Shown: positions 10,345-22,865 of the stretch, in pieces
Numbering within the stretch: position 1 is the first letter of the stretch
How the letters are laid out: each line of letters starts with the position of its first letter
NCBI GenBank assembly: GCA_023548195.1
Contig: JAJHZJ010000061.1
Coordinates: forward strand, 2,458,771 to 2,522,770
DNA length: 64,000 bases
Direction of reading: 5' to 3'
DNA from: Bettongia penicillata ogilbyi
Lineage: Eukaryota; Chordata; Mammalia; Diprotodontia; Potoroidae
Notes under the pieces: generated by a model
Database searches by the model: none
What the model was told of the DNA's origin: nothing
The model's input: the letters and a program-made list of their open reading frames with translations, nothing else
Position numbers and translations under genes: made by a program

Positions 10345-11353
10345 GAAGAAACATGAAAAAGTAAACAGCATAGAGAAGTCATAAGGGACTTACCAAAAGT
10401 GAACTGTTTACATGGAAAGACAATATTTGTAATTCTTAAAACTTTTCAGTATCTGGGTAGTTGGTGGGATCACACACACATGTACACGTGTGCATGCACA
10501 CACACATACACACATGCATGCACATACAGAGACAGAGAGCACAGAGTGAATTGAATAGGATGGGACCATATCTTAAAACAAATTAAGATAAATGGTGAGA
10601 GAGAAATGTAGTGGGAGGAGAGAGGGTGAAATGGAATGGGGTAAATTATATCTCATTCAAGAAGCAAGCAGGAAACTTTTTAGTGGAGGGAAAAAGGAGA
10701 GCTGAGAAAAAAAACAAGAAGTTTACCCTCATCACATTCGACTAAAGGAAGGAGTAAAATGCACACTCATTTTGGTAGGAAAACCTATCTTACAGTATAG
10801 GAAAGTGGGAGAAGGAGATAAGCAAGGGGGGGATGATAGAAGGGAGGGCAAAGGGAGGAGGGAGCAATTTGAAGTCAACACTCTTGGGGAGGGACAGGTT
10901 CAAAAGACAGAAGAGAAACAATGAGGGGCAGGATAGGATGGAGGGTAATTCAGTTAGTCTTACACAACACGACTATTATCGAAGTCATTTGCAAAACTAC
11001 ACAGATATGGCCTATAGTGAATTGCCTGCCTTCCCAAAGGGAATAGGTGGGGAGGGAGGGATGGGGAGAATTTGGAACTCAAAGTTTTAGGAACAACTGT
11101 TTAGTATTGTTGTTGCTACTAGGAAAGAAGACATACAGTTAATGGGGAATAGAAAGTCATCTGGCCCTACAGGAGAAAAGAGAAGATGGAGACAAGAGAA
11201 GGGAGGGATGACAGAAGAGAGGGCAGATTGGAGATAGGTAACAATTAGATTGCTTGGTGTATTGGGGTGGGAGGGAGGGGATAAAAGGGGAGAAAATTTG
11301 TAACCCAAAATTTTGTGAAAATGAATGTAAAAAGTTAAATAAATAAATATTTA
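10345..11353 (+). other. Purine-rich tail of copy A with duplicated module
   Basis: Holds a broken CA repeat (about 10470-10520) and GGGAGGAGAG-rich text resembling the L1 inter-ORF spacer. Two related modules each pass from an ACAGTATAGG/CTACAGGAG segment through a GATGATAGAAGGGAGGGCA-like segment to a GGAGAAnnTTGnAAC-like end (11066-11097 and 11289-11328). It is non-coding. Confidence 0.65.
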
Positions 11354-11367
11354 AAAAATTATGTAAT

Positions 11368-14300
11368 AAAAGGCCATAGAAAGAGATCAAAAATTAATTG
11401 AAAACTAAATAATCTAATCCTAAAGAATGAGTGGGTTAAACAACAAATCAGAAACAATCAACAACGTCATTGAAGAGAATCACGATAATGAGAGGACCTA
11501 CTAAAACTTATGGTATACTGCAAGAGTAGTTCTTAGGGGAACTTTTATATCATTGAACATCTATATGAATAAAATAGAGAAAGAAGAGATGAATGACTTG
11601 GGCATGCAGCTGAAAAAGCTAGAAAAAGAACAAATTGAAAATTCTCAAGTAAATACCAAATTAGAGGTACTGAAAACCAAAGGAGAGGTAATAAAACTGA
11701 AATTAAGAAAACTATTGAACCAATAAATAAAAGGTTTGGTTTTATGAAAAAACCAATCAAACTGATAAACCTTTGGTCAATTTTGATTAAAAAAAATGAA
11801 GAAAACCAAATTACCAATATAAAAAATGAAAAGGTGAACTCACCTTCAATGAGGCAGAAATTAATAATTAGAAATTACTTTGCCCAACTGTATGCCCATA
11901 AATTTGACAATCTAAATGACATGGATGAATATTTTAAAAAATATATAAATTGTTTAGATTAACAGAAGAGGAAGTTGAATGCTTAAATAATTTCATATCA
12001 GAAAAAGAAATTAAACAAATCATCAATAAACTCTCTAGGAAAAAATTTCCAAGGAAAGATGAATTTACAAGTGAATTCTATCAAACATTTAAAGAACAGT
12101 TAATTCCAATACTATATACACTACTTAGGAAAATTGGTGGAGTCCTACCAAATTCTTTTTATGATACAAATGGGGTTTTGATATCTAAACTAGGAAGAGC
12201 CAAAACAGAGGAAGAAAATTATAGAGCAATTTCTCTAATGAATGTAGATGCAAAAATTTTAAATAAGATATTAGCAAAAAGAATATAGCAACTTGTCATG
12301 AGAATAATGTATTATGATCAGGTAGGATTTATACCAGGAATGCAGGACTGGTTCAATGTTAGGAAAATTATCAGCATTTTTGATCACAACAACAATGCTA
12401 ACAGAAACCATATGATTATCTCAATGGATGCAGAAAAAGCTTTTGACAAAATACAACACCCATTCCTACCAAAAACACTGGAGAGCAATGGAACAAATGG
12501 AGTCTTTCATATAATAATAAGCAATACCTACGTAAAACCATCAGCCAACATTATACGTAATGGGGATAAGCTAGATGCATTTCCACTAAGATCAGTGGTG
12601 AAACAAGGATGTCCATTATCACCACTGTTAGTCAATATGGTACTAGAAATGTTAGCTTCAGCAATAAGAGAAAAAAAAGAAATTGAAGGAATTAAAATAG
12701 GCAAAGAAGAAATTAAGTATCACTCTTTGCAGATGATATGATGATGTATATAGACAATCTCAGAGAATCAAGTAAAAAACTACTTGAAATAATAAACAAC
12801 TTTGGCAAAGCTGTAGGTTACAAAATAAACCCAGATAATTCATCTGCATTTCTATATATTATCAACAAAGACCAATCGTAAGAGATAGAAAGAGAAATCC
12901 CATTTAAGGCAGGTTACATACTATAAAATATCTGTGAGTGTACCTGCCAAAATAAACCCAGGGACAATATAAACACAATTAAAAACACTATTTGCACAAA
13001 TAAAGACAGATCTAAGTAAGTGGAAAAACATCAGTTGCTCATGGGTAGGCCAAGCTAATATAATAAAAATGACAATTCTACCTAAATTAACTTACCTATT
13101 CATTGCCACACCAATCAAACTACCAGATAATTATTTTCTAGAGCCAGAAAAATTAATATTGAAATTCATCTGGAAGAACAAAAGAATATCAAGGGAACTA
13201 ATGAAAAGAAATGATAGGGAAGTTAGCTAGCCCTACCAGAACTCAAATTATATTATAAAGCTGCAATCATTGAAAGGGACTGGCTAAGAAATACAGAGGT
13301 AGACCAGTGGAATAGGCTGGATATTCAAGACACATTAGTCAATGAATATAGCGATATACTGTTTGATAAACCCAAGGACCCCCAGCTTCTGGTATAAGAA
13401 CTCACTGTCTGAGAAAAAATATTGGGAAAACTGGATAACAGTGTGACAGAAACTGGGCACATATCAACGTCTGACACCGTACACAAGAATAAAATTTAAA
13501 TGGATACATGATTGAGGTATAAAAACTAATACTATAAACAAATCAGGGGAGCAAGTAATAGTGCATTGTCAGATTTTTGGAGAATGGAGAAATTGTTGAC
13601 CAAACAAGAGATAGAGAAAACTGAGAAAGAATTTTTACAACTAGTGTCTGTGATAAAGGTCTCATTTCTAAAATATATAGAGAACTGAGTCAAATGTATA
13701 AGAATACATGTCATTCCCCAGTTGATGAATGGTCAAAGGATACAGAGAGGCAGTTTTCAGAGGAAGAAATTAAAGCTATCTATAAACACATGAAAAAATG
13801 CTCTAAATCACTATTGATTAGAGAGATGCAAATTAAAATAACTCTGAGGTCCCACATCACACCTATCAGATTGACTAACATAACAAAACAGGAAGATCAT
13901 AAATGCTGGAGTTGTGGGAGAGGTGAAACACTAATTCATTGTTGGTGGAGCAGTGAGTTGATCCAACCATTCTGGAGAGCAATTTGGAACTATGCCCAAA
14001 GGGCTACAAAAATGGGCATACCTTTTGACTCAGCAATATCGCTTCTAGGACTTTATCACAAAGAGATCATAGAAATGGGAAAGGGTCCACATGTACAAAA
14101 ATATTTAGAGCAGCTCTCTTTGTGGTGGTCAAGAACTGGAAATTGAGGGGATGCCCATCAATTCAGGAATGGCTGAATAAGTTGTGATATATGAATGTAA
14201 TGGAACACTATTGTGCTAAAAGAAACGATGAACAGGAAGACTTCAGAGAGGCCTGGAAGGACTTACATGAACTGATGCTGAGTGAAAGGAGCAGAACCAG

Positions 14301-14450
14301 GAAAACTTTGTACACAGCAACAATGACAGTGCGAGGAATTTTTCTGGTAGACTTAGCCTTTCACAGTAATGCAAGGACCTAAAAAATCCCCAATGGACTC
14401 CTGAGGCAAAATGCCTTCAATATTCAGAGACAGAACTATGGAATTGGATC
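11368..14450 (+). pseudogene. L1 ORF2 reverse transcriptase and C-terminal region, part 2 (L1-1)
   Basis: Resumes the ORF2 frame after the insertion (LNNLILKNEWVKQQ). Reverse transcriptase landmarks follow: [17 protein letters not shown] (about 12235-12285), [17 protein letters not shown] (12316), [13 protein letters not shown] (12424), [18 protein letters not shown] (12595) and LFADDMM after a frameshift near 12725. The C-terminal domain at 13694-14146 keeps MKKCSKSLLIREMQIK and a CWSCGRGETLIHCWW cysteine motif. The frame is broken at least five times. Confidence 0.87.
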
Positions 14451-14500
14451 GCAGAATGAAGCAGACCATTTTCTCTTGTGTTATTTTTTTTTATGCTAAG

Positions 14501-15044
14501 CCTAACCCATTCACTTTATAGATAAGGAACCTAAGGCTTAGAAAGGCTAAGTAACTTGATCAAGAGCAGGCAGGTAGTTGAAAGATAGAGTTAGTATTTA
14601 AGATTCCACTTTATGTTTTTTTTTCATGGTGATGATGATGATAATAAAAGAATCAAAATAAAACAGAGCTTTAATGCTCTCCTCAAAAGTGGTCTCCCAT
14701 GAATATATTTTAAAATTATCTAAGATTATATGACACATATAACTGGGACACAATGCTCAACTAAGAAATTAACCAGTGCCATGGAGGTTAGCCTCTATAA
14801 ATTCCAAAAAGGAAAGGGATTCTTTTTTTATGATGATATTCTCAAGCTACTTCTGTTCATGAGTCACATTAAGTTGATTACATAATACAGGGTTTCCTTT
14901 CAGATTTGAAAAAAAAAAATTTACTGGTCATTCACATTGGGAAAAACAAAGCAAATGACATGCACACTGCAGATACTAATATATAATGGACAATCTATCA
15001 AAGTTTATTGATAAGGGATGGAAAATGAAATTAATCAAGAATTG
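14501..15044. other. MIR-like remnant and unassigned sequence
   Basis: 14500-14600 reads like an antisense MIR core (CACTTTATAGATAAGGAACC, GGCTAAGTAACTTGATCAAG). The remaining 400 bp are AT-rich with no recognisable gene. Confidence 0.45.
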
Positions 15045-18000
15045 AAAATGATGTGGATTTAAAAGTGAATTCTATTAAACATTTAAAGAAAAACTAATTT
15101 CAATTCTATGTAGACTACGTGGGAAAATAGGTGAAATTTGGTCCTACCAAATGCTGTTTATGAAACAAATATGGTACTTATACCCAAACCAGAAAAAGTT
15201 AAAGTAGGGAGAGAAAATTATAGATCAGTTTCCCTAATGAATGTATATGCAAAATTTTTAAATAAAACATTTGCAAAAAAAATTACAGCAACTTACCATA
15301 AGAATAATACACTATGACCAGGTGGGATTTATCCCAGGAATGGAGGGATGGTTCAATATCAGGAAAACTAACAGCATAACTAATCATATCAACAACAAAA
15401 TTAACAGAAACCATATGATTATCTCAAGAGATGAAGATAAAGTTTTTGACAAAATACATTCCTATTAAAAAGACTACAGAGCATAACAACAAATGATAAA
15501 TAAATAAAATGATAAATAGCATCTACCAAAAACCATCACCAAGTATTATATGTAATGGGGATAAGCTAGAAGCATTTCCAGTGAGATAAGGGGTGAAACA
15601 AGGATGTCCATCATCCCTACTGTTATTCAATACAGTACTGGAAACGTTAGCCTTAGCAGTAAGAGAAGAAAAAGAATTTGAAGGAATTAGAAGGCAAAGA
15701 AGCAAAGAAACTATTACACTTTGCAGATATGATGATATACTTAGAGAATCAAATAAAAAACTACTTGAAATAATAAACAACTTTAGCAAAGTTACAGGTT
15801 ATAAAATGAACCCACATAAATCTTCAGCATTTCTATATCTTACTAACAAAGTCCAACAGGAAGAGAGAGAAAGAGGAATTATGTTTAAAGTTGCTGTAGA
15901 CATTATAAAATATTTGGTGTGTATCTGCCAAAACAAACCCAGGAACTACATGAACACAACTAGAAAACACTTTTCACACAAATAAAGTAAAATCTAAACA
16001 ACGGGAAAAACATCAGTTGCTTGTGGGTAGGCCAAAATAATATAATAAAAATGATAATTTTAACTAAATTAATTTAATTAATGCTATACCAATGAAACTA
16101 TGAAAAACATTCATAAAGCTAGAAAAAATAATAACAAAATTCATCTGGAAGAATAAAAGGTCCAGAATATCAAGGGAACTAATAAAAAGAAATGCTAGGG
16201 AAGGTGGCCTGTCTATAACAGATCTTAAATTGTATTCTAAAGCAGCAATCATCAAAACTACTTGGTACTAAGAGAGAGTGGTGGACCAGTGGAATAGGTT
16301 AGGTACACAAGACACAGCAGTCAACGACTGTAGTAATCCATTGTTTGGTAAACCCAAAGACTCCAGCTTTTGGGATAAGAACTCACTATTTAATGAAAAC
16401 TGGAAAATAGTATGGCACAAACTGGGCATAGACCAATATCTTACACTGTATGCCAAAATAAAGTCCAAATGGGTACACAATTTAGATATAAAGGCTGATA
16501 ATATAAGCAAACTGGGAGAACAAGGGATAGTTTACCTGTCAGATTTATGGAGAATGGATGGAAGAATTCATGACCAAACAAAAGAGAGAGCACACGATAC
16601 GAAATACAAAATTGATCATTTTGATTACATTAAATTGAAAAGTTTTTGTACAAACAAAGCTAATGCAACCAAGATTAGGAGGGAAGCAGAAAACTGGAAA
16701 AGAACTTTTACCACCAGTATCTCTGATAAAGGCCTCATTTTTAAAATACATAGAGAACACAGTCAAATTTATAAGAACACAAGTCATTCCCCAATTGAAA
16801 AGCAGTCAAAGGATATGAACAGGGTGTTTTCAGAGGAAAAATTAAAGCTATCTATAGTCATATGAAAAAATGCTCCGAATCACTATTGATTAGAGAAATG
16901 CAAATTAAAGGTATAACAGCACACCTGCCAGACTGGCTAACATGACAAAACAGGAAAATTATAAATGCTGGAGAAAATGGGGGAAAACTGGAACGCTAAT
17001 GAGTTGTTGGTGGAGTTGTGCACTGATCCAACCATTCTGGAGAGCAATTTAGAACTATGCCCAAAAGGTTATAAAAAAGTGCACACCTTTTGACCCTGAA
17101 ATAGCACTTCCAGGGCTGTAGCCCAAACAGATCATACTAATGGGAGAAGAACCCACATGTTTATAGTAGCTCTTTTTGTGATGGCAAAGAACTAGAAATT
17201 GAGGGGCTGCCCATCAGTTGGGGAACGGCTTGAACAGGTTGTGGTATATGAATAAAATACTATTGTCCTATAAGAAATGATGAGAAGGCAGACTTTGGAA
17301 AGACCTGGAAAGCCTTACATGAACTGATGCTGAGTGAGAGGAGCAGAAAACAAGAACATTATATAAAATTACAATCACATTCTGCAATGACTAACTTTGA
17401 CAGATTTGGTTCTTCTCAGCAATGCAAGATTCTAAGACAACTCCAAAAGGTTCATGATAGAAAATGCTATCCATATGCAGAGAAAGAATTACAGAGTCTA
17501 AATGCATATAGAAGCATACTATTTGCTCTATTTTTTGCTTTGTTTCTTCTTTCTCGTGGTTCATTCCATTGATTATAATTCTTATTTGCAACACAACTAA
17601 AGAGAAAGTATGTTTAATATGAACGTATATGTAGAGCCTCTATTAGAATGCATATCGTCTTGGGGAGTGGAGAGGAAGGAGGAGAAAATTTGGAACTCAA
17701 AAGCTTGTGGAACTATGTACAGAGCAATAACCACAGTGTGCAAGGATTTTTTCTGGTAGACTTACAACATCATTGCAATGCAAGGACTGAAAAAATTCCC
17801 AGTGGTCTTTTAAGGCAAAATGTTTTCCACATCCAGAGAAAGAACTGTGGAATTCAATTGCAGATTGTAGCAGGTCATTTTCTTTTGGATTACGTTTTGG
17901 TTTGTTATATGATTTCTCTCACTCATTTTAACTCTTCTATACAACTATGGTGAAAATATATTTAATAGAAATGTATGTGTAGAACCTATATAAAATTGTA

Positions 18001-18155
18001 AGCCTTCATGGGGAGGGAGGGGGAGGAAAAGAAAAAATCTAGGATGTATGGTAATGATTGTGGAACACTGAAAATAAATAAAATTTAAGAAATCTTACAA
18101 AGCTTGTGGAACTGAATGTTGCAAACTAAAAATAAATTTTTTTAAAAAATGATGA
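15045..18155 (+). mobile_element. 5'-truncated L1 (L1-2) with decayed ORF2
   Basis: Starts inside ORF2, at the text corresponding to 12040 of L1-1, and runs to an A/T-rich 3' end. Visible motifs are [17 protein letters not shown] (15315), MKQGCPSSLLLFNTVLE (15593) and a C-terminal stretch at 16278-16865 with VDQWNRLGTQDT and FWDKNSLFNENWKIVWHKL. The FADD site is damaged. A short AAAATGATG may be duplicated at 15045-15053 and 18146-18154, but nine bases are weak evidence. Confidence 0.82.
17715..18098 (+). mobile_element. 384-bp 5'-truncated L1 inserted in the tail of L1-2
   Basis: A second L1 3' end (beginning ATGTACAGAGCAATAACC) interrupts the L1-2 terminal text. It is flanked by a perfect 15-bp duplication AAAGCTTGTGGAACT (17700-17714 and 18099-18113). 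It ends GAAAATAAATAAAATTTAAG. Confidence 0.88.
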
Positions 18156-18669
18156 GTAATCTTACTCATGTGCATTTAGGAAATTGCCTGGCACTTTCAA
18201 TGATATACAAGTGTGCACTGTCATAGAACTCAACTTTTCAACATTTAATTTTCTCTGTGTGGCACCTCATTGCTATGATTCATGAAATAATGATATAAGA
18301 AGCAAAACTGTTGGTGTCCTAAAAGGTAACAAAAGGATGTGGATAGAGAGGCTATAGTTTATTACCAACAATAATTTGTATGTATTATTTAGAATACAGA
18401 TGACTAGAATATGAGATGGAAAGTTCAAGTAAAGCTAACCTGACTTCTAAAAGATATTACTGAAATGATAAAGAGGCATCAAATACATTGGTTAGCTCCT
18501 TCATGGAGGCTTTATGGAAACCTGTCCACAAAGACTGCAGAGGATGAGGAGATATACTGGTGTTGTGATCTATTCTAGGAGGGGGGAGAACTCCTAATAA
18601 TGATATCATAGATACTGACATATTAATGCAAATAACTGAATGGTGGATTAAAGCAGTAGGATAAGACAT
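18156..18669. other. Unassigned non-coding stretch
   Basis: No exon-like splice context, long frame or nameable repeat. Confidence 0.5.
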
Positions 18670-18990
18670 GAAGATACAATGATTTAGTTCAAATAAATAC
18701 TTATTGAGTGCCTAATTTGTACAAGGTACAAGGATGGGGTGGCACCTAACAGAATCTTGAAGGAACACAATGATTCTGAAGATTGAAGAAGAGGAAGTAA
18801 ACATTCCAGACATAAGGCATGGCTTCTGAAAGTTGAAAGAAGCATGAAATAAAACATGATTTTGGGTATGCACTACAGTTTTCCTGGAATACAGAATTTA
18901 TGAAGGTAGAAATTCTGAAAAGTATGAAATTCTTTATGAAAAGTATAGAACTGTTTGAAGTCAGCATACGTAAGGTCCAAGACACTTGGT
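18670..18990 (-). repeat. L2-clade LINE 3' fragment, antisense
   Basis: AAATAAATACTTATTGAGTG, then a CCTAATTTGTACAAGG block, then CATTCCAGACATAAGGCATGG follow the order of other antisense L2 pieces, with heavy decay. Confidence 0.5.
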
Positions 18991-19584
18991 TTAAGAAATA
19001 ACATCTTATCCAAGAAGAAATAGGGGAGCACTGATAGTTTTTTGAGCAAGAGAGCGAAAGGACTAGCCCTGTGTCTTAGGAGCATTTTTTTAGGGGGGCA
19101 GCTTTTTGTATTATTTGTTGGAGGGGGAGACTGGAAGTAGTTAGCCCAGTTAGGGGGTTAATACAACTCAGGAATTAAGTGATGAGGGTGACAGTCCTGC
19201 GAGTGGACTTTTGGTTGAATTATGTATAAGGGAAAATCTATAATGCCATTACAGATATATGGGAATATATATGTATGTTTATTAGCTATGTCTTGCCACA
19301 AATGTATTCTGGGTTCAGAGTAGTTGTTACTGCCTCTGAACATCATTTAAAGTTTTCCTTTAAGCCATTTTTTCCAAGCCCTTTAGTGGCCTGAGTCCCT
19401 CTCCAATTGAGAGACTTCTAGTCTCTAAGACTATCAACAAAATACAAAGCAAATGTCTTTATTCTGATAACAAAATCTCCTATGAAGCATTCTGACTGCT
19501 AAATACCATAGAGAAATCCAATACCTTATTTTAGGAAGGGGAGGAGGCAACAGCCTGATGTATTCCGATGTATTATACAGAATA

Positions 19585-19735
19585 CTAGAAATGGATAAAT
19601 GAATAACATCTGGATTCAAATTCTGGCTCCATGACTTACTAGTTATATTCCATTAAACATGCAAATTGCTTACCCTTTGAGAGAATTAGACAACAGCCTC
19701 TCTAAGGTCCCACCAGCTCCACTATTCTTAACACT
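19585..19735 (+). repeat. MIR-like SINE remnant
   Basis: ATCTGGATTCAAATTCTGGC, GACTTACTAGTTATATTCC and CTCTCTAAGGTCCCACCAGCT follow MIR order. The flanks 18991-19584 and 19736-20570 show nothing nameable except a short L2-tail-like CAATAAACACTTATTG at about 20150. Confidence 0.5.
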
Positions 19736-21621
19736 TAATGAGTCAGCATTTGTGAGAAATTCATATTAGTTTAAACAGAAAGGAGATCCTGACCCCATGC
19801 AAACCCTGTGTAGGTTCTTGACAATTTCAAATGTTGGGCTTCTCCTAAAAGTGTCTGGATACTTAGTGTTGCGCTCATAGCATATAACTTGCAACTGTAA
19901 AGATATACCTGAGAAAGGAGGAGTAAATTCAGGTACAATAAGAAGAGAGGATTCAGAAATGAATTAGGAACCTGCTTTCTCAACGTTCTATACTCTAGGT
20001 TATCATTATGGTTGTTAATCACAATTACGACCCAAAGGGTTATTTGGTTTAAAAAAAAGTGTGGCATGTGCTCTCTCAGTTCATGTACTTATAGTAACTG
20101 TATTACAGTAATTATTGTAACTGTAATTAATATAATCTTTTATAGGAATTCAATAAACACTTATTGCTATAATAATGAACTGAGAAACAAGGCGTCCTCC
20201 ATACTGCTTCTGTTACTAACAAAATTCTCTGGGTGAAAAAGAACAATGGGCCAGTAAGTGGATACTGACAGAGTGGGGATGAAATGTGTTCTGGTTCTGG
20301 TTTTAACTTCATTCTACATCATAAAGAATATGAAAAATCTAGTCCAGTTCTTCCCAGTGAACAATTTCCAAGCTCTGACTCATCCTGTTTCTAAATTTGG
20401 CTCATATTCTGTAGATATTAGTAGCAGGGGAAACAGTTCTAATAGAGAAAAAAAGCAGGGGCATACCTCAAGATCTATAGATGTATGGCATAATTTTATT
20501 TCCCAGACTTACAAGACCTGAAGATATTTTAAAATTAAACCCTTGACTACTCTTGTTACAAAATTCCAAATAGCAAAAAATATTTTTTTTAAATTTAACT
20601 TTTTACATTCATTTTCACAAAATTTTGGGTTCCAAATTTTCTCCCCATTTATCCCCTCCCCCCACCCCAATACACTGAGCATTCTAGTTTTCCCTATTAC
20701 CAATCTGCCCTCTCTTCTATCATCCCTTCCTTCCCTTGTCCCCATCTTCTCTTTTGTCCTGTAGGGCCAAATGACTTTCTATTCCCCATTAACTGTATTT
20801 CATATTTCCTAGTAGCAAGAACAATACTCAACAGTTGTTCCTAAAACTTTGAGTTCCAAATTCTCCCCATCCCTCCCTCCCCACCCACTCCCTTTGGGAA
20901 GGCAGGCAATTCAATATAGGCCATATCTGTGTAGTTTTGCAAATGACTTTGATAAGTCATGTTGTATAAGACTAACTGTATTTCCCTCCATCCTATTCTG
21001 CCCCCCCATTGTTTCTATTCTGTCTTTTGATCCTGTCCCTCCCCAAGAGTGTTGACCTCAAACTGCTCCCTTCTTCCATTGCCCTCCCTTCCATCATCCC
21101 TCCCTCCCTGCTTATGTCCTTCTTCCCCATTTTTCTGTACTGTAAGATAGGTTTTCATACCAAAATGAGTGTGCATTTTACTCCTTCCTTTAGTCGAATG
21201 TGATGAGGGTAAACTTCTTGTTTTTTTTCTCAGCTCTCCTTTTTCCCTCCACTAAAAAGTTTCCTGCTTGCTTCTTGAATGAGATATAATTTACCCCATT
21301 CCATTTCACCCTCTCTCCTCCCACTACATTTCTCTCTCACCATTTATCTTAATTTGTTTTAAGATATGGTCCCATCCTATTCAATTCACTCTGTGCTCTC
21401 TGTCTCTGTGTGTGCATGCTTGTGTATGTGTGTGTGCGTGCACGCATATACATGTGTGTGTGTGTGTGTGTGTGTATGTCTGTGTGTGGTCCCACCAACT
21501 ACCAGATACTGAAGCGTTTTAAGAGTTACAAATATTGTCTTTCCATGTAGGAATGTAAACAGTGCACCTTTGGTAAGTCCCTTATGACTTCTCTATGCTG
21601 TTTACTTTTTCATGCTTTTTC

Positions 21622-22716
21622 TCATTCTTGTGTTTGAAAGTCAAATTTTCTTTTCAGCTCTGGTCTTTTCATCAAGAATGCTTGAAAGTCCTCGATTTCA
21701 TTGAAAGATCATATTTTCCCCTGAAGTATTACACTCAGTTTAGCTGGGTAGGTGACTCTTGGTTTGAGTCCTAGTTCCTTTGACCTCTGGAATATCCTAT
21801 TCCACGCCCTTCGATCCCTTAATGTAGAAGCTGCTAGATCTTGAGTTATCCTGATTTTATTTCCACAATACTGGAATTGTTTCTTTCTAGCTGCTTGCAA
21901 GATTTTCTCCTTGACCTGGGAACCCTGGAATTTGGCCACAACGTTCCTAGGAATTTCTCTTTTTGGATCTCTTTCAGGTGGTGATCGATGGATTCTTTCA
22001 ATACTTATTTTGTCCTCTGGTTGTAGGGCAGTTTTCCTTGATAATTTCATGGAAGATGATGTCTAGGCTCTTTTTTTGATCATGACTTTCAGGTAGTCCC
22101 ATAATTTTTAAATTGTCTCTCCTGGATCTATTTTCCAGATCAGTTGTTTTTCCCATGAGATATTTCACATTTGCTTCCATTTTTTCATTCTTTTGGTTTT
22201 GTTTTATGATTTCTTGGTTTCTCAGAAAGTCATTAGACTCCATCTGTTCCATTCTAATCTTGAGAGAACTATTATCTTCAGTGAGCTTTTGAACCTCTTT
22301 TTCCATTTGGCTAATTTTGCTTTTGAAAGCATTCTTCTCCTCATTGGCTTTTTGAACCTCTTTTGCCAATTGAGTGAGCCTATTTTTCAAGGTGTTATTT
22401 TCTTCAGCATTTTTTTGGGTCTCCTTTAGCAAGGTATTGACCTGTTTTTCATGCTTTTCTTGCATCTCTCTCATTTCTCTTCCCAGTTTTTCCTCCACCT
22501 GTCTAACTTGCTTTTCAAAATCCTTTTTGAGCTCTTCCATGGCCTGAGCCCACCAGACATCCACCTGGGATGTCTGGGATACGGAGGCCCCGACCTCCAC
22601 ATCTTTCTCCGATGGCAGGTATTGTACTTCGTCATCAGAAATGAAGCCGGAAAGCAACAGCTCTTCCCCAATAAAGTAGCTCTCTATGGTCTTATTCTGC
22701 TTCTTTTTCTGGGTAT
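21622..22716 (-). pseudogene. Damaged ORF1 of copy B
   Basis: Very close to the copy A protein over the coiled coil (ENNTLKNRLTQLAKEVQKAN) and the C-terminal domain. Two lesions are clear. The start codon used in copy A reads ATA here (22714-22716), although an upstream in-frame ATG at 22754-22756 remains. An 8-bp deletion near 22025-22035 (after KENCP) shifts the frame. Repair is not implied; the copy is probably inactive. Confidence 0.85.
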
Positions 22717-22865
22717 TTTCCCAGCCAGTTACCTGACTTCTGCGATTCCTCTCCACCCCTGCCTAGATCTGCCCAGCTAGTGCTTAGGGTCTGAGAGTCA
22801 AATGCTGCTTCCCAGTCTCAGGGCTATCCGCGGCGGGAGTGGCTGCTATTCAATGTGAGCTTAAG

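Larger units (their letters stand above)
8500..11353 (+). mobile_element. ORF1-only L1 element (HAL1-like), copy A, full length
   Basis: This 2.85-kb unit has a 747-bp GC-rich 5' UTR, intact ORF1 (9247-10344) and a 1-kb purine-rich tail ending in AAGTTAAATAAATAAATA. No endonuclease or reverse transcriptase sequence lies between ORF1 and the tail. The 5' start GGGGGTGGAGTCAAGATGGC matches copies B and D. Precise duplications bound it, so it inserted as a 2.85-kb RNA and was not made by later loss of ORF2. It presumably relied on ORF2 protein from full L1s. It is the best preserved repeat in the window. Confidence 0.88.
5596..14500 (+). mobile_element. Old L1 LINE (L1-1), 5' end present, split by ORF1-only copy A
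   Basis: Begins GGGAGCAGAGCCAAGATGG like the ORF1-only elements. It runs through a 5' UTR, decayed ORF1, a purine-rich spacer (about 7360-7800), the endonuclease part of ORF2, an inserted element (8500-11353), then the rest of ORF2. The 3' end is lost: homology to other L1 3' UTRs stops near 14500, where MIR-like sequence begins. Loss of the 3' end needs a later deletion, since retrotransposition truncates 5' ends. Confidence 0.85.

Noticed and set aside
15045..15053. AAAATGATG as target duplication for L1-2
   Set aside because: Nine AT-rich bases can match by chance; kept only as a tentative remark.
20500..21200. Proline/serine-rich plus-strand frames
   Set aside because: Translation of the pyrimidine strand of the purine-rich tail of copy B; the same appears in copies C and D.
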